DNA from: Zoogloea sp.
Lineage (GTDB): Bacteria > Pseudomonadota > Gammaproteobacteria > Burkholderiales > Rhodocyclaceae
Length of the DNA stretch: 64,000 nucleotides
Reading direction: 5' to 3'
Assembly (NCBI GenBank): GCA_016703645.1
Contig: JADJBR010000010.1
Span: 1-64,000, forward strand
The notes beneath the pieces are model-generated. The model saw nothing but the letters and a program-made list of their open reading frames with translations. It was not told the origin of the DNA and did no database searches. The position numbers and the translations under genes were made by a program. Positions 44,288 through 52,533 of this stretch are shown one piece after another (position 1 is the first letter of the stretch; every line of letters starts with the position of its first letter).

Positions 44288-46909
44288 TCACAGGGTGGCG
44301 AGGAAGGCGGTGACCGCCTTCTTGTCGGCTTCGGAGAGGTCCTCGCCGAAGCGGTGGCCCTCGTTTTCCACCAGCTGGTCGCAGGTCTGGTAGTGGGCGG
44401 CCAGGAAGTCGCGCTTCTCGCGCAGGATCTCCACGAAGCGCGCCGGGTTCTTCAGCACGTCATCGGCGATGCCCTGGAGGGTGGGGACCAGATCCTTCTT
44501 GCCGGCGGCCTCCAGCCGGGCCGGGTCACGCTTGGCCAGGAAGAGATCGCCGATGAGCTGCTTGTGGAGCAGGCCGTTGAGGAAGCCGGCACTCACGCCC
44601 ATGGGGATCTTCACCTGGCCGAAGCCGCCCAGGGGTGTCTCGGTCTTGCCCTCGACGGGGCGGATGCCCAAGTCGATGAGCAGGTCGGCGTTGGTCAGGG
44701 TGATCTTGCGGCCCCGCTCGCCCGGGTGCAGCAGCTCGTGCATGGAGCGCTTGTAGAGGTCGAAACGCCCCTCCACACTGGGGTCGTAGCGCAGGCATTC
44801 GGGCTGGCTGGCCAGCAGGCGGTTGTCGGCGTCGGCGTAGCGGGCGCGGTGGAAATCATTGGCCTTGTTGGCCGGCTTGCCGCAGATTTCCGGGCCGATG
44901 GCGTTGTTGTGCATGAAGGGCGCGGTGCTCCACACATTCACCAGGGAGATGTTGCGCAGGTAGCCCCGGCCACCGTTCTTGAGGGCCTCGGGCTCGGGGA
45001 TGTCGGCCACCACGCCGCGGCCACGCATGCTCTCGGAGCCGTACTCCATGTAGAGGTGGCCGGCCATGTGGTTGGAATGGAGTGCCCGGCAACGGAAGGT
45101 GCCCACCTCGGTCACCGGCACCGTCTGGTCGTTGCCCAGGAAGTCGGCACGCACCTTGCGCGGGTGGGCTTCGTTGGGGGCGGCAAAGTCGCGGCTCTTG
45201 AAGGGGCCACCCTCGGCCTCGGGGATGCTCGAATGGCAGCGGGCGCAGTTGTCGGCAAACACCGCCTGCCCCCGGGCCACGGCACCCTTGCCGAACTCCT
45301 TCTCCAGATCGGCCACCAGGTCGGCGCGGGTATAGGCCGCCGCCGGGCTCTTGGCCTTGCGGGCGTTGGCGCGGGCGGCGTGCAGGTCGGTCTCGTCGGA
45401 TTCGGCCGAGGCGAAGAAGTCGAGGAGGTTCTGCAGGCGGTCTTCCACTGCCCGAAAACTGGGGCAATCACGCCGGCACTGGCCCACGTTGAAGGGCGTC
45501 TGGCCAAAACCACGCTGCTCCGGGTCCACCTGGCGCATGTCGGTGAAGTGATTGACCCAGCACTGCTCGGCGCAGGAGCCGATGTTGAAATACACCCGCT
45601 GGATGGCCTCGTGGGCGCCGGTGGAGTCCTCGCCACCCTTGAGGATGTGATGCACGCCGGGCAGATTGACCTTGGTGCCGCCCAGGAAGACCGGCGTCAC
45701 GTCGTCATTGCGGGTGCCGAACTGCCAGCACTTGCCCTGGCGGCCGGGCTCGCACCAGCACTTGGCCTCGTCCATCCCGGCTGCGCATTCAGTCACCTTG
45801 CGCCACTTGCTCACCGCCTCGCCCTTGAACACCGGGCGCTGGGCCACGTTGATCAGCGCGTTGATGGTGCCGGGGTTGTTCACCTGGTCGTGGGAGATGG
45901 CCGAGGTGTCGGTGACGCCCGGGCGGGCGTGGGCGAACATCTGGTACTCGAGGGCGGTCTTGTGCATGCCGGAGCCAAGCAGCTCGGACATGCGGGTGTA
46001 CTGGTTGCCCACCAGGCCCTTGATGTTCTCCCACTTGGGGTGGGCCGGGTCGGCCGGCGGGTTGAGGGGGTCGAAGGCAATGTGGCAGGAGCCGCAGGAG
46101 GTGCCGATCAGGAAGGGCGGTTCGATGGAGGCGTCAGCCAGCTTGCTGACCCGGCTGTCGGACTCCAGGCCGGTGACGCTGTCCATCTTGCGGTTGAAGC
46201 CGGACCAGCTAGCATTGCCGCCATTCACGGCCGCCCAGCGGGCGGCGTCGAAGCGCGGATTGGGGAACTTGCGGATGCCCAGGGCACCGGTGGAGGTGCC
46301 GAAATTGAGGTCGCAGGCGCTATGGCGCTGGTCGGCCTTGCCACCCTGGCTGTGGGGGTCGTCCGGGTCGAGGGCGGCGTCCTTCAGGCCGCAGGCCGGG
46401 TCCACATAGCCGGCCTTGCCCACATACTTGAGGAGCACGTCGTCACCGGGGCACCAGTCGAAGCCGTAGGTCTCATCCAGGGATTTTGCCGGGCAACCCT
46501 CCGAGCCCGGGGTGCAGCAGGACGGGTCATTGATGATGCCCCAGGCCCAGAAGCGGTCATTGCGCTGGTCGGCCCGCAGCACGCGGAACCAGTCCACCAG
46601 CACGCCGACCCGCTGCTGGAAGGTGTAAGTGTGGAAGCGCTCGTTGCCGCCGGTGGCCTTGAACCAGATCAGCCGTCCGACGCATTCGGATTCACTCAGG
46701 CCTTCCCGGGCACAGGCTTCCCGGTAGGGCAGGTCCTGGTCCTGGATGCCCGGGTCGGGGACGCCCGCCACTGGCGGCGACAAGGCGACCGGCGCATCGG
46801 CCGCGTGGGCCGGTGCACCAGCGGGCATGGACCCATGCTCGGGATCGAAGACCAGATAGGCGGAAAGAACAGCAAGAACGGCCAGAACGGCCAAGGCAGC
46901 GCGCTTCAT
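44288..46909 (-). CDS. Large exported c-type cytochrome (RoxA/peroxidase-superfamily-like)
   Basis: First gene of the cluster, 873 aa from ATG 46909 (GAGGGA 7 nt upstream). A hydrophobic N-terminus (AALAVLAVLAVLSAYLVF) anchors or exports it. Two heme sites are seen: TSCGSCHIAFDP (about residue 270) and NCARCHSSIPEAEGG (about 552). Many additional cysteines (SCCTPGSEGC, CWCEPGRQGKCW, GSCAEQCW, CRRDCPS) imply disulfide-stabilised loops, as in secreted enzymes. The segment LVNVWSTAPFMHNNAIGPE resembles the distal loop of di-heme peroxidase/RoxA-like proteins. The size and two-heme layout are compatible with a RoxA-like dioxygenase or a large di-heme peroxidase, but I cannot assign a substrate. 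No CcmH-type maturation genes are nearby. Confidence 0.78.
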   Translation of the reverse strand: MKRAALAVLAVLAVLSAYLVFDPEHGSMPAGAPAHAADAPVALSPPVAGVPDPGIQDQDLPYREACAREGLSESECVGRLIWFKATGGNERFHTYTFQQRVGVLVDWFRVLRADQRNDRFWAWGIINDPSCCTPGSEGCPAKSLDETYGFDWCPGDDVLLKYVGKAGYVDPACGLKDAALDPDDPHSQGGKADQRHSACDLNFGTSTGALGIRKFPNPRFDAARWAAVNGGNASWSGFNRKMDSVTGLESDSRVSKLADASIEPPFLIGTSCGSCHIAFDPLNPPADPAHPKWENIKGLVGNQYTRMSELLGSGMHKTALEYQMFAHARPGVTDTSAISHDQVNNPGTINALINVAQRPVFKGEAVSKWRKVTECAAGMDEAKCWCEPGRQGKCWQFGTRNDDVTPVFLGGTKVNLPGVHHILKGGEDSTGAHEAIQRVYFNIGSCAEQCWVNHFTDMRQVDPEQRGFGQTPFNVGQCRRDCPSFRAVEDRLQNLLDFFASAESDETDLHAARANARKAKSPAAAYTRADLVADLEKEFGKGAVARGQAVFADNCARCHSSIPEAEGGPFKSRDFAAPNEAHPRKVRADFLGNDQTVPVTEVGTFRCRALHSNHMAGHLYMEYGSESMRGRGVVADIPEPEALKNGGRGYLRNISLVNVWSTAPFMHNNAIGPEICGKPANKANDFHRARYADADNRLLASQPECLRYDPSVEGRFDLYKRSMHELLHPGERGRKITLTNADLLIDLGIRPVEGKTETPLGGFGQVKIPMGVSAGFLNGLLHKQLIGDLFLAKRDPARLEAAGKKDLVPTLQGIADDVLKNPARFVEILREKRDFLAAHYQTCDQLVENEGHRFGEDLSEADKKAVTAFLATL

Positions 46910-47022
46910 GGATGCATCCCTCATCACGGACGACTGCATGCCGGCGCCCCCCGCTTCGGTCTGGCGCACTTCGCGCTCTTGTTCCGGTGGCGGGACTCTC
47001 TGTCAGGGCCGGTTATGAGAGT

Positions 47023-47050
47023 GTTATAGCAAAGATCCCTCACCCCGCAA
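47023..47050 (-). promoter_or_regulatory. Possible promoter of the cytochrome cluster
   Basis: On the minus strand TTGCGG (47050-47045) and TATAAC (47028-47023) are 16 nt apart, about 115 nt upstream of the first cytochrome start. The minus 35 box is a weak match. Assigned by eye. Confidence 0.3.
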
Positions 47051-47068
47051 TGCAACATGATTGCCCGA

Positions 47069-47977
47069 TCAGGGCAGACCGGCATCCCAGTAGGGCGATG
47101 GGCCGATGCGTTCGGCCAGGTAGTCGGCCAGGGCACGCACCCGGGTCGGCAGGTAGCGGTTGCTGGGAAATACCGCATGGATGCCCAGCTCAGGACCCGG
47201 AAAGTCAACCAGCAGCACGTCAAGGAGGCCGGCACGGATGGCCGGCGCGGCGATGAAACTGGGCTGACGTGCAATGCCCAGGCCGCGCTGGCAGGCATCC
47301 AGCAGGGCATCGCCGCTGTTGGCCTGGAGACGGCCGCTCACGGGTACCCACTGCATCTCGCCGTCGACCCGGTAAGGCCAGGTGGCGCGGGCGGTGCCGG
47401 TGTAGCCGAGACACTGGTGCGCCGCCAGATCGGCAGGTGTCCGTGGCCGACCATGGCGGGCGAGGTATTCGGGGGAGGCCAGGGTCAGGAGGCGCGAGGT
47501 GCTGATGCGCCGGGCCACCTGGGTCGGGTCGAGCTGGGTGGTGATGCGGATGGCCATGTCGAGGCCCGACTCGATGAGATTGACCTGCCGGTCATTGAAG
47601 TCGATGTCCAGGGTCACCCCGGGATAGGTGGTGATGAAGTCCGCCACCAGGGGCGCCAGATGGCGTACACCGAAACTCACCGGCACGCTGATGCGGATGG
47701 GCCCCCGCGGCGTCCGGTCGCCGCCGGACAGATCGCCCTCGGCGGCATCCACCAGGGCCAGGATCTCGCGGCAGCGCTCCAGGTAGACCTCGCCTTCGGC
47801 GGTGAGCTTGAGGCTGCGGGTGCTGCGGGCGATCAGCTTGACACCCAGGTGCGCCTCCAGGGCGGCAATGCTGCGCGTCACCGCCGAACGGGCCAGGCCC
47901 AGTTGCTCGGCAACGGCGGTGAAACTGCCGGCCTCTGCCACGCGGATGAACACCGCCATGCCATCGAGTCGATCCAT
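47069..47977 (-). CDS. LysR-family transcriptional regulator
   Basis: The 302-aa protein has an N-terminal winged helix-turn-helix (FIRVAEAGSFTAVAEQLGLA; HLGVKLIARSTRSLKLTAEG) and a LysR substrate domain with PIRISVPVSFGVRHLAPLVA and DFNDRQVNLIESGLDMAIRI. This is the CrgA/DmlR-like subgroup. It diverges from the reductase gene at 48080 across about 100 bp and is its likely regulator; it also lies 159 bp from the start of the cytochrome cluster, which is read on the same strand downstream. The ATG start at 47977 is the only good one. Confidence 0.9.
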   Translation of the reverse strand: MDRLDGMAVFIRVAEAGSFTAVAEQLGLARSAVTRSIAALEAHLGVKLIARSTRSLKLTAEGEVYLERCREILALVDAAEGDLSGGDRTPRGPIRISVPVSFGVRHLAPLVADFITTYPGVTLDIDFNDRQVNLIESGLDMAIRITTQLDPTQVARRISTSRLLTLASPEYLARHGRPRTPADLAAHQCLGYTGTARATWPYRVDGEMQWVPVSGRLQANSGDALLDACQRGLGIARQPSFIAAPAIRAGLLDVLLVDFPGPELGIHAVFPSNRYLPTRVRALADYLAERIGPSPYWDAGLP

Positions 47978-48079
47978 TGTTTCATATTCAGCAACAAATA
48001 ATTCCCTATTAAAGGCTATTTCAAACCGAATCGGAAGCCTAAAGTACGCCCATCGAATTCTTGAACCAGGGAAGCCACC

Positions 48080-48955
48080 GTGATCCTCGTCACCGGCGCC
48101 AACGGCCAGCTTGGCCGGCGCATCGTCCAGCACCTCATCGCCCGCGAGCCCTCGCTGCTCGACGGAGGGCTGGGCGTGAGCGTGCGCGACGCGGCCCGGG
48201 CCAACGAACTGGCCAGCCGCGGGGTGATCGTCCGGCAGGCCGACTTCGACCAGCCCGACTCCCTGGCCGCCGCCTTTGCCGGTATCCGCCGCCTGGTGCT
48301 GGTGTCCACCGACGGCCCCGCGGCCCAGCGCAGTGCCCGGCACCGCAGGGCCATCGATGCGGCCCTCGCGGCTGGCGTCAGCCACATTCTGTACACCAGT
48401 TTCCTCGGTGCCGACTGCCCGACCGAACTGGCCGTCGCCCACAGGGACACCGAGGCCGCACTGGAACACAGCGGCGTGGCCCACACGGTGCTGCGCAACA
48501 CCCTTTACGCCGACGACCTGCGCTACCTCGCCGAGCCGGCCCTGACCCACGGCGTCCTCCGCCTGCCCGCTGGCGCCGGGCGGGTGAGCCTGGTGTCCCG
48601 CGATGAACTGGCCCAGGCCATCGCCGCCGCGACACTGGCCCCACGCCTCGACAAGCGGGTGTATGAACTCACCGGCCAGGCCGCCTTCCCCTATGCGGAC
48701 ATCGCCGCCCGCATCGCCCGGGTCAGCGGCCGGCCCCTGGCCTACGAGGCGGTATCGGCCGACGCCTACGCCGGGAGCCTTGTCGCCAGAGGTGTGCCCG
48801 CCTGGCATGCCGACGCGCAGGCCGGCCTTTTCGCCAGCGTCGCCGCCGGTCGTCTGGCGCCCGTCAGCCATGACTTCGCTGCGCTGGTGGGCCATCCGCC
48901 CAAGTCCCTGGACTGCCTGATCCACGAATACTTCGCCCCGAGGAGCCCCGCATGA
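48080..48955 (+). CDS. NmrA/QOR2-like NAD(P)H-dependent reductase
   Basis: The 291-aa atypical SDR has the Rossmann motif VTGANGQLGRRIVQHLIAR at the N-terminus, then LVLVSTDGPAAQRSARHRRA and HILYTSFLGADCPTELAVAH. The arrangement matches quinone oxidoreductase type 2 (YtfG) and NmrA-like proteins, which reduce quinones with NADPH. It is the first gene of a plus-strand operon and overlaps the next by 4 nt (ATGA). A redox or quinone-detoxifying role fits the divergent LysR regulator. Confidence 0.88.
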   Translation: MILVTGANGQLGRRIVQHLIAREPSLLDGGLGVSVRDAARANELASRGVIVRQADFDQPDSLAAAFAGIRRLVLVSTDGPAAQRSARHRRAIDAALAAGVSHILYTSFLGADCPTELAVAHRDTEAALEHSGVAHTVLRNTLYADDLRYLAEPALTHGVLRLPAGAGRVSLVSRDELAQAIAAATLAPRLDKRVYELTGQAAFPYADIAARIARVSGRPLAYEAVSADAYAGSLVARGVPAWHADAQAGLFASVAAGRLAPVSHDFAALVGHPPKSLDCLIHEYFAPRSPA

Positions 48956-49767
48956 GCCCCCGTCACCCTGTTCTCTTCGTCTCCCATGGCGCGCCCGACG
49001 TGCTGCTCAAACCCGGTGCCAGCGTGGCCCTGTGGCAGCGCCTGGGTGCCGAACTGCCCCGCCCGCGGGCCATCCTGGTGATCTCGGCCCACTGGGCCGC
49101 CCGCGAACCGACCGTCAGCACCGCGGCTACGCCCGACACCATTCATGACTTCGGCGGCTTCCCCGACGCGCTCTACGCCATGGAGTACCCGGCGCCCGGC
49201 GCGCCGGCCCTTGCCGCCCGGGTGCGCGAGCTCCTGGCCGCGGCGGCCCTGCCCTGCGCCGAGACCCCCGACCGGGGCCTGGACCACGGCGCCTGGATTC
49301 CCCTCAAGGCCATGTATCCGCAGGCCGACATCCCGGTGGTGCAGCTCGCCCTGCAGCCCTTTGCCGGCACCGACTGGCACCGGCGCATCGGCGCCGCCCT
49401 GCGCCCCCTGCGGGACGAAGGCGTGCTGATCCTCGCCTCCGGTGCCGTCACCCATAATTTCGGCTGGCTCACCTGGGGGGAGAACAGCAAGCCCGTGGAG
49501 GCGGCCCGGGCCTTCGCCGCCTGGCTGGGCGAGGCCCTGGCCCGGGATGACCGACCGGCCCTGCTCGACTACCGACGCCAGTCCGCCCACGGTGCCGCCG
49601 CCCACCCCAGCGAGGAACACCTGCTGCCCCTGTTCTCGGCCCTGGGTGCCGCCAGCCCCGGCGAAATACCCCTGCGCCTGGAACCGGAATACACCTACGG
49701 CGGTCTGGCCATGGACGCCTATCTCTGGCAGGACGCCAGCCCCGCCCCCTTCAATCCGGAGCACTGA
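48952..49767 (+). CDS. Class III extradiol dioxygenase-like protein (DODA/YgiD type)
   Basis: The 271-aa protein has the LigB-fold signatures LFVSHGAPDVLL and ILVISAHWAAREPTVST near the N-terminus (metal-binding His residues), DRGLDHGAWIPLKAMYP and ILASGAVTHNFGWL. These correspond to the non-heme metal ligands and catalytic His of DODA/YgiD enzymes, which cleave catechols such as DOPA. The substrate is not evident. Translationally coupled with the upstream reductase and 2 bp ahead of a cytochrome b561 gene. Confidence 0.88.
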   Translation: MSPRHPVLFVSHGAPDVLLKPGASVALWQRLGAELPRPRAILVISAHWAAREPTVSTAATPDTIHDFGGFPDALYAMEYPAPGAPALAARVRELLAAAALPCAETPDRGLDHGAWIPLKAMYPQADIPVVQLALQPFAGTDWHRRIGAALRPLRDEGVLILASGAVTHNFGWLTWGENSKPVEAARAFAAWLGEALARDDRPALLDYRRQSAHGAAAHPSEEHLLPLFSALGAASPGEIPLRLEPEYTYGGLAMDAYLWQDASPAPFNPEH

Positions 49768-49769
49768 AC

Positions 49770-50309
49770 ATGAACTTCACGCCCCCGCGCTACACCGGGC
49801 CCGCCATCGCCGCCCATTGGGTGATCGCCGCCCTGATCCTGGTCGCCTTCCCCCTGGGCGTTTACATGCACGAGCTGCCCCTTTCACCCACCAAGCTCAA
49901 GCTCTACTCGTATCACAAGTGGATCGGCATCACCGTGCTGCTGCTCTTCGTGCCGCGCATCCTGTGGCGCATCACCCACCGGCCGCCGGCCCCACTGCCC
50001 ATGCCGGCCTGGCAGCACCGCATCGCCGAGGGCACCCACCACCTGCTCTACCTGCTGATGTTCCTGGTGCCCCTGTCGGGCTGGCTGATGAGCTCGGCCA
50101 AGGGCTTCCAGGTGGTGTACTTCGGTGTGCTGCCCCTGCCCGACCTGGTGGGCAAGAGCGAAGACCTGGGCGACCTGCTCAAGGAAGTGCATGAAGCCCT
50201 CAACTTCGGCCTGCTGGCGCTGGTTGGCCTGCACGTGGCCGGTACCCTCAAGCACATGATCATCGACAAGGACGGCACGCTGCGCCGCATGCTGCCCTTC
50301 GCCAAGTAA
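49770..50309 (+). CDS. Cytochrome b561-family membrane protein
   Basis: The 179-aa four-helix membrane protein has histidines typical of heme b ligation: AIAAHWVIAALILVAFPLGV, LYSYHKWIGITVLLLFVPRI, HHLLYLLMFLVPLSGWLMSS and LALVGLHVAGTLKHMII. Members such as CybB oxidise quinol or pass electrons to superoxide. It is followed by two yceI genes, a common pairing for b561/YceI in proteobacteria. Confidence 0.92.
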   Translation: MNFTPPRYTGPAIAAHWVIAALILVAFPLGVYMHELPLSPTKLKLYSYHKWIGITVLLLFVPRILWRITHRPPAPLPMPAWQHRIAEGTHHLLYLLMFLVPLSGWLMSSAKGFQVVYFGVLPLPDLVGKSEDLGDLLKEVHEALNFGLLALVGLHVAGTLKHMIIDKDGTLRRMLPFAK

Positions 50310-50332
50310 GCGAACGACGCCAAGGAGAAACC

Positions 50333-50899
50333 ATGAAGATCCGCACCCTCGCCCTGACCGCCGCCGTCCTGCTGGCCGGCACCGCCCACGCGGTCGAATT
50401 CAACCAGGTGGATGCCGGCAAGAGCACCCTGGCCTTCTCGTCCAAGCAGATGGGCGTGCCCGTCCCGGGCAACTTCAAGCGCTTCACCAGCCAGATCGCC
50501 TTCGACCCGGCCAAGCCCACTGCCGCCAGCACCACCCTCGAGATCGACATGGCCAGCATCGACGCCGGCTCCAAGGACGCCAATGACGAGGTGGTGGGCA
50601 AGCAGTGGTTCAACGTCAAGGCCTTCCCCACCGCCAAGTTCGTGTCCACCGGGGTCAAGGCCCTGGGCGGCAACCGATACGAAGCCCTGGGCAAGATGAC
50701 CATCAAGGGCCAGACCCGCGACCTGGTCGCCCCCTTCACCTTCAAGCAGGAAGGCGCCAGCGGCGTCTTCGACGGCGGCTTCGTGCTCAAGCGCATGGAC
50801 TACAACATCGGCGAAGGCCCCTGGGCCGACGTGTCCGCCGTCGCCAACGAGATCGAGATCAAGTTCCACGTGGTGGCCAACGCCGCCACCAAGAAGTAA
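50333..50899 (+). CDS. YceI-family periplasmic lipocalin-like protein 1
   Basis: The 188-aa exported protein (signal peptide LTAAVLLAGTAHA) has the YceI beta-barrel pattern: FNQVDAGKSTLAFSSKQMGV, ANDEVVGKQWFNVKAFPTAK, GKMTIKGQTRDLVAPFTFK and FVLKRMDYNIGEGPWAD. YceI proteins bind isoprenoid or quinone-like lipids in the periplasm. It lies 23 bp after the b561 gene with AAGGAG before the ATG and is cotranscribed. Confidence 0.93.
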   Translation: MKIRTLALTAAVLLAGTAHAVEFNQVDAGKSTLAFSSKQMGVPVPGNFKRFTSQIAFDPAKPTAASTTLEIDMASIDAGSKDANDEVVGKQWFNVKAFPTAKFVSTGVKALGGNRYEALGKMTIKGQTRDLVAPFTFKQEGASGVFDGGFVLKRMDYNIGEGPWADVSAVANEIEIKFHVVANAATKK

Positions 50900-50956
50900 G
50901 CCCGCCTCAACCCCACTCCATCAATCAAGACCAAACCCAGTAAAACGGAGAACAGC

Positions 50957-51523
50957 ATGAAGAAACTCATCACCCTGGCCATCGCAGCCACCCTGTCCAC
51001 CGCCGCCTTCGCCGCCCCGGAGACCTACACCATCGAAGGCACCCACACCTTCCCGCGCTTCGAGTACAGCCACTTCGGCTACTCGACCCAGCTCTCCCGC
51101 TTCGACAAGACCACCGGCAGCATCACCCTCGACAAGGCCGCCCGGACCGGCTCCGTGGACGTGACCATCGACACGACCTCGGTGAACACCGGCTACCCAC
51201 TGTTCAACCAGCACATCCAGGGCGAAGACTTCTTCGACACGGCCAAGTACCCCACCATCACCTACAAGTCCACCAAGGTGAACTTCGACGGCGACAAGCC
51301 CGCCACCATCGAAGGCAATCTGACCGTCAAGGGCATCACCAAGACCGTCACCCTGACCGTCACGTCCTTCCACTGCATGCCCCACCCCATGCTCAAGAAG
51401 GACGCCTGTGGCGCCAACGCCACCGCCACCATCAAGCGCAGCGAATTCAACGCCGGCAAGTACGCCCCCTACGTGGGCGACGACGTGAAGCTGACCATCG
51501 CCGTGGAAGCGTACAAGCCGTAA
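50957..51523 (+). CDS. YceI-family periplasmic lipocalin-like protein 2
   Basis: The 188-aa exported protein (LAIAATLSTAAFAAPE) is a diverged second copy: YTIEGTHTFPRFEYSHFGYS, NQHIQGEDFFDTAKYPTITY, IEGNLTVKGITKTVTLTV. It has a Cys pair (FHCMPHPMLKKDACGANAT) absent from copy 1, so the two probably hold different ligands. It is the last gene of the operon. A GC-rich stem (GCCCCCGC / GCGGGGGGC, 51538-51563) follows the stop but lacks a T run. Confidence 0.93.
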   Translation: MKKLITLAIAATLSTAAFAAPETYTIEGTHTFPRFEYSHFGYSTQLSRFDKTTGSITLDKAARTGSVDVTIDTTSVNTGYPLFNQHIQGEDFFDTAKYPTITYKSTKVNFDGDKPATIEGNLTVKGITKTVTLTVTSFHCMPHPMLKKDACGANATATIKRSEFNAGKYAPYVGDDVKLTIAVEAYKP

Positions 51524-51630
51524 GTCAGGCCTTCAACGCCCCCGCGCACCACTTGCGGGGGGCTAGCTGATGCTGTCCGGTGCCGCGCGCCGAAACGCTG
51601 CGACACCTGCCGGACGACGCGCTCCCTGGC

Positions 51631-52143
51631 TTACAGCTTGCGGCCGCTCGTGCCACGACGCACGCCTACCGCAGCCAAGCCTGTCAGCAGCAGCGCCAGA
51701 GAAGTCGGCTCAGGGACGTGCGCGCCACGGTCAAGCGACCATGTGCCTTGTTGAACGGCGCCGGCCAGGTCAACCAAAACCGATTGGTTGGCATCACCGA
51801 GCGAAAGAACCCAGCCGTTATCCGAAAAAACAAAGTCAACATGCGGCCCATCCCCTTGGTCGCTGTAGAAATAGGGCTGGAAAAGGATGCCGTTGAACAC
51901 TACGTTCGACCAACCCAGAGCTGAAGACGAAAGCACGAAGTCACCGTTGACGTGCGTATCGTTCGGGTCGGAAATGCCGTCATAAAAGCCCTGAACCGGG
52001 GTGTCGTCAAAAACCACCGATCCGGTGACGGTAGTCGCCCCAATGGACGCATTGATGCCCCATGTCATCTGCGCGGCCTGAACCGGAGCGCCAAGGGCAA
52101 ATGCAAGACCGGTGGCAGTCAGTAGTCTGATAATCGCTTTCAT
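51631..52143 (-). CDS. PEP-CTERM sorting-domain protein
   Basis: The 170-aa secreted protein has a signal peptide (LLTATGLAFALGAPVQAA) and a C-terminal PEP-CTERM tripartite tail: VPEP, hydrophobic helix SLALLLTGLAAVGV, and the basic end RRGTSGRKL. Such tails are recognised by exosortase, which cuts and sorts proteins into the exopolysaccharide matrix. The mature part is beta-rich with Asp/Gly residues and no known domain. No exosortase or EPS locus is in the window. Start: ATG at 52143 preceded by GGGAG. Confidence 0.9.
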   Translation of the reverse strand: MKAIIRLLTATGLAFALGAPVQAAQMTWGINASIGATTVTGSVVFDDTPVQGFYDGISDPNDTHVNGDFVLSSSALGWSNVVFNGILFQPYFYSDQGDGPHVDFVFSDNGWVLSLGDANQSVLVDLAGAVQQGTWSLDRGAHVPEPTSLALLLTGLAAVGVRRGTSGRKL

Positions 52144-52470
52144 GAATTCTCCCATTTCAATTGAAGCCGCATTGCAGCGGACAGGCACGAAGTCCGCTGA
52201 CCCATTTGCAGCAAACCGCGCCAGCCACTCCAGCAAAATTCGTTCCCTGATTTGAAACATCCATATAATCAACTAGCTGACACAGCCAGCCCGACACGCC
52301 TGAAAGATTCTGTAAAGTCATTCGACATGTTCCGGTGAGGGTCAGCAACGGCGCCAGGGATCGGCGCAGCGGCGCCCGAGTCCGCGAAAACGCATCCCCA
52401 TCGAGTAAGTTTTTGAGCTTTGCGGTCATCTTTCATTGGACCTGGGGCGTTGTGCACTGCACACTGTCAC
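52144..52470 (+). other. Non-coding stretch, possible 5' leader of the acyltransferase
   Basis: About 330 bp between the PEP-CTERM gene and the terminator hairpin hold no convincing gene. The left part is less GC-rich and presumably carries the PEP-CTERM promoter. Because a strong terminator follows on the plus strand, an upstream plus-strand transcript (small RNA or attenuated leader) is likely, but no known riboswitch class was recognised. Confidence 0.4.
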
Positions 52471-52508
52471 CACCGGGGCAGGCCCAAGATCTGCCCCGGT
52501 GCTTTTTT
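52471..52508 (+). terminator. Strong intrinsic terminator just ahead of the acyltransferase gene
   Basis: CACCGGGGCAG pairs perfectly with CTGCCCCGGTG (11 bp, 9-nt loop), followed by C and six T residues. It lies within 2-47 nt of all candidate start codons of the downstream gene, so it is either an attenuator in that gene's leader or the end of a small RNA transcribed from 52.15-52.47 kb. Confidence 0.8.
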
Positions 52509-52533
52509 GATGCCCGGTTTCACCTTGCCGTCC

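Noticed and set aside
39743-47029. Three plus-strand frames of 890-1040 codons opposite the cytochrome cluster
   Set aside because: No recognisable protein features; the opposite strand has signal peptides and CxxCH motifs.
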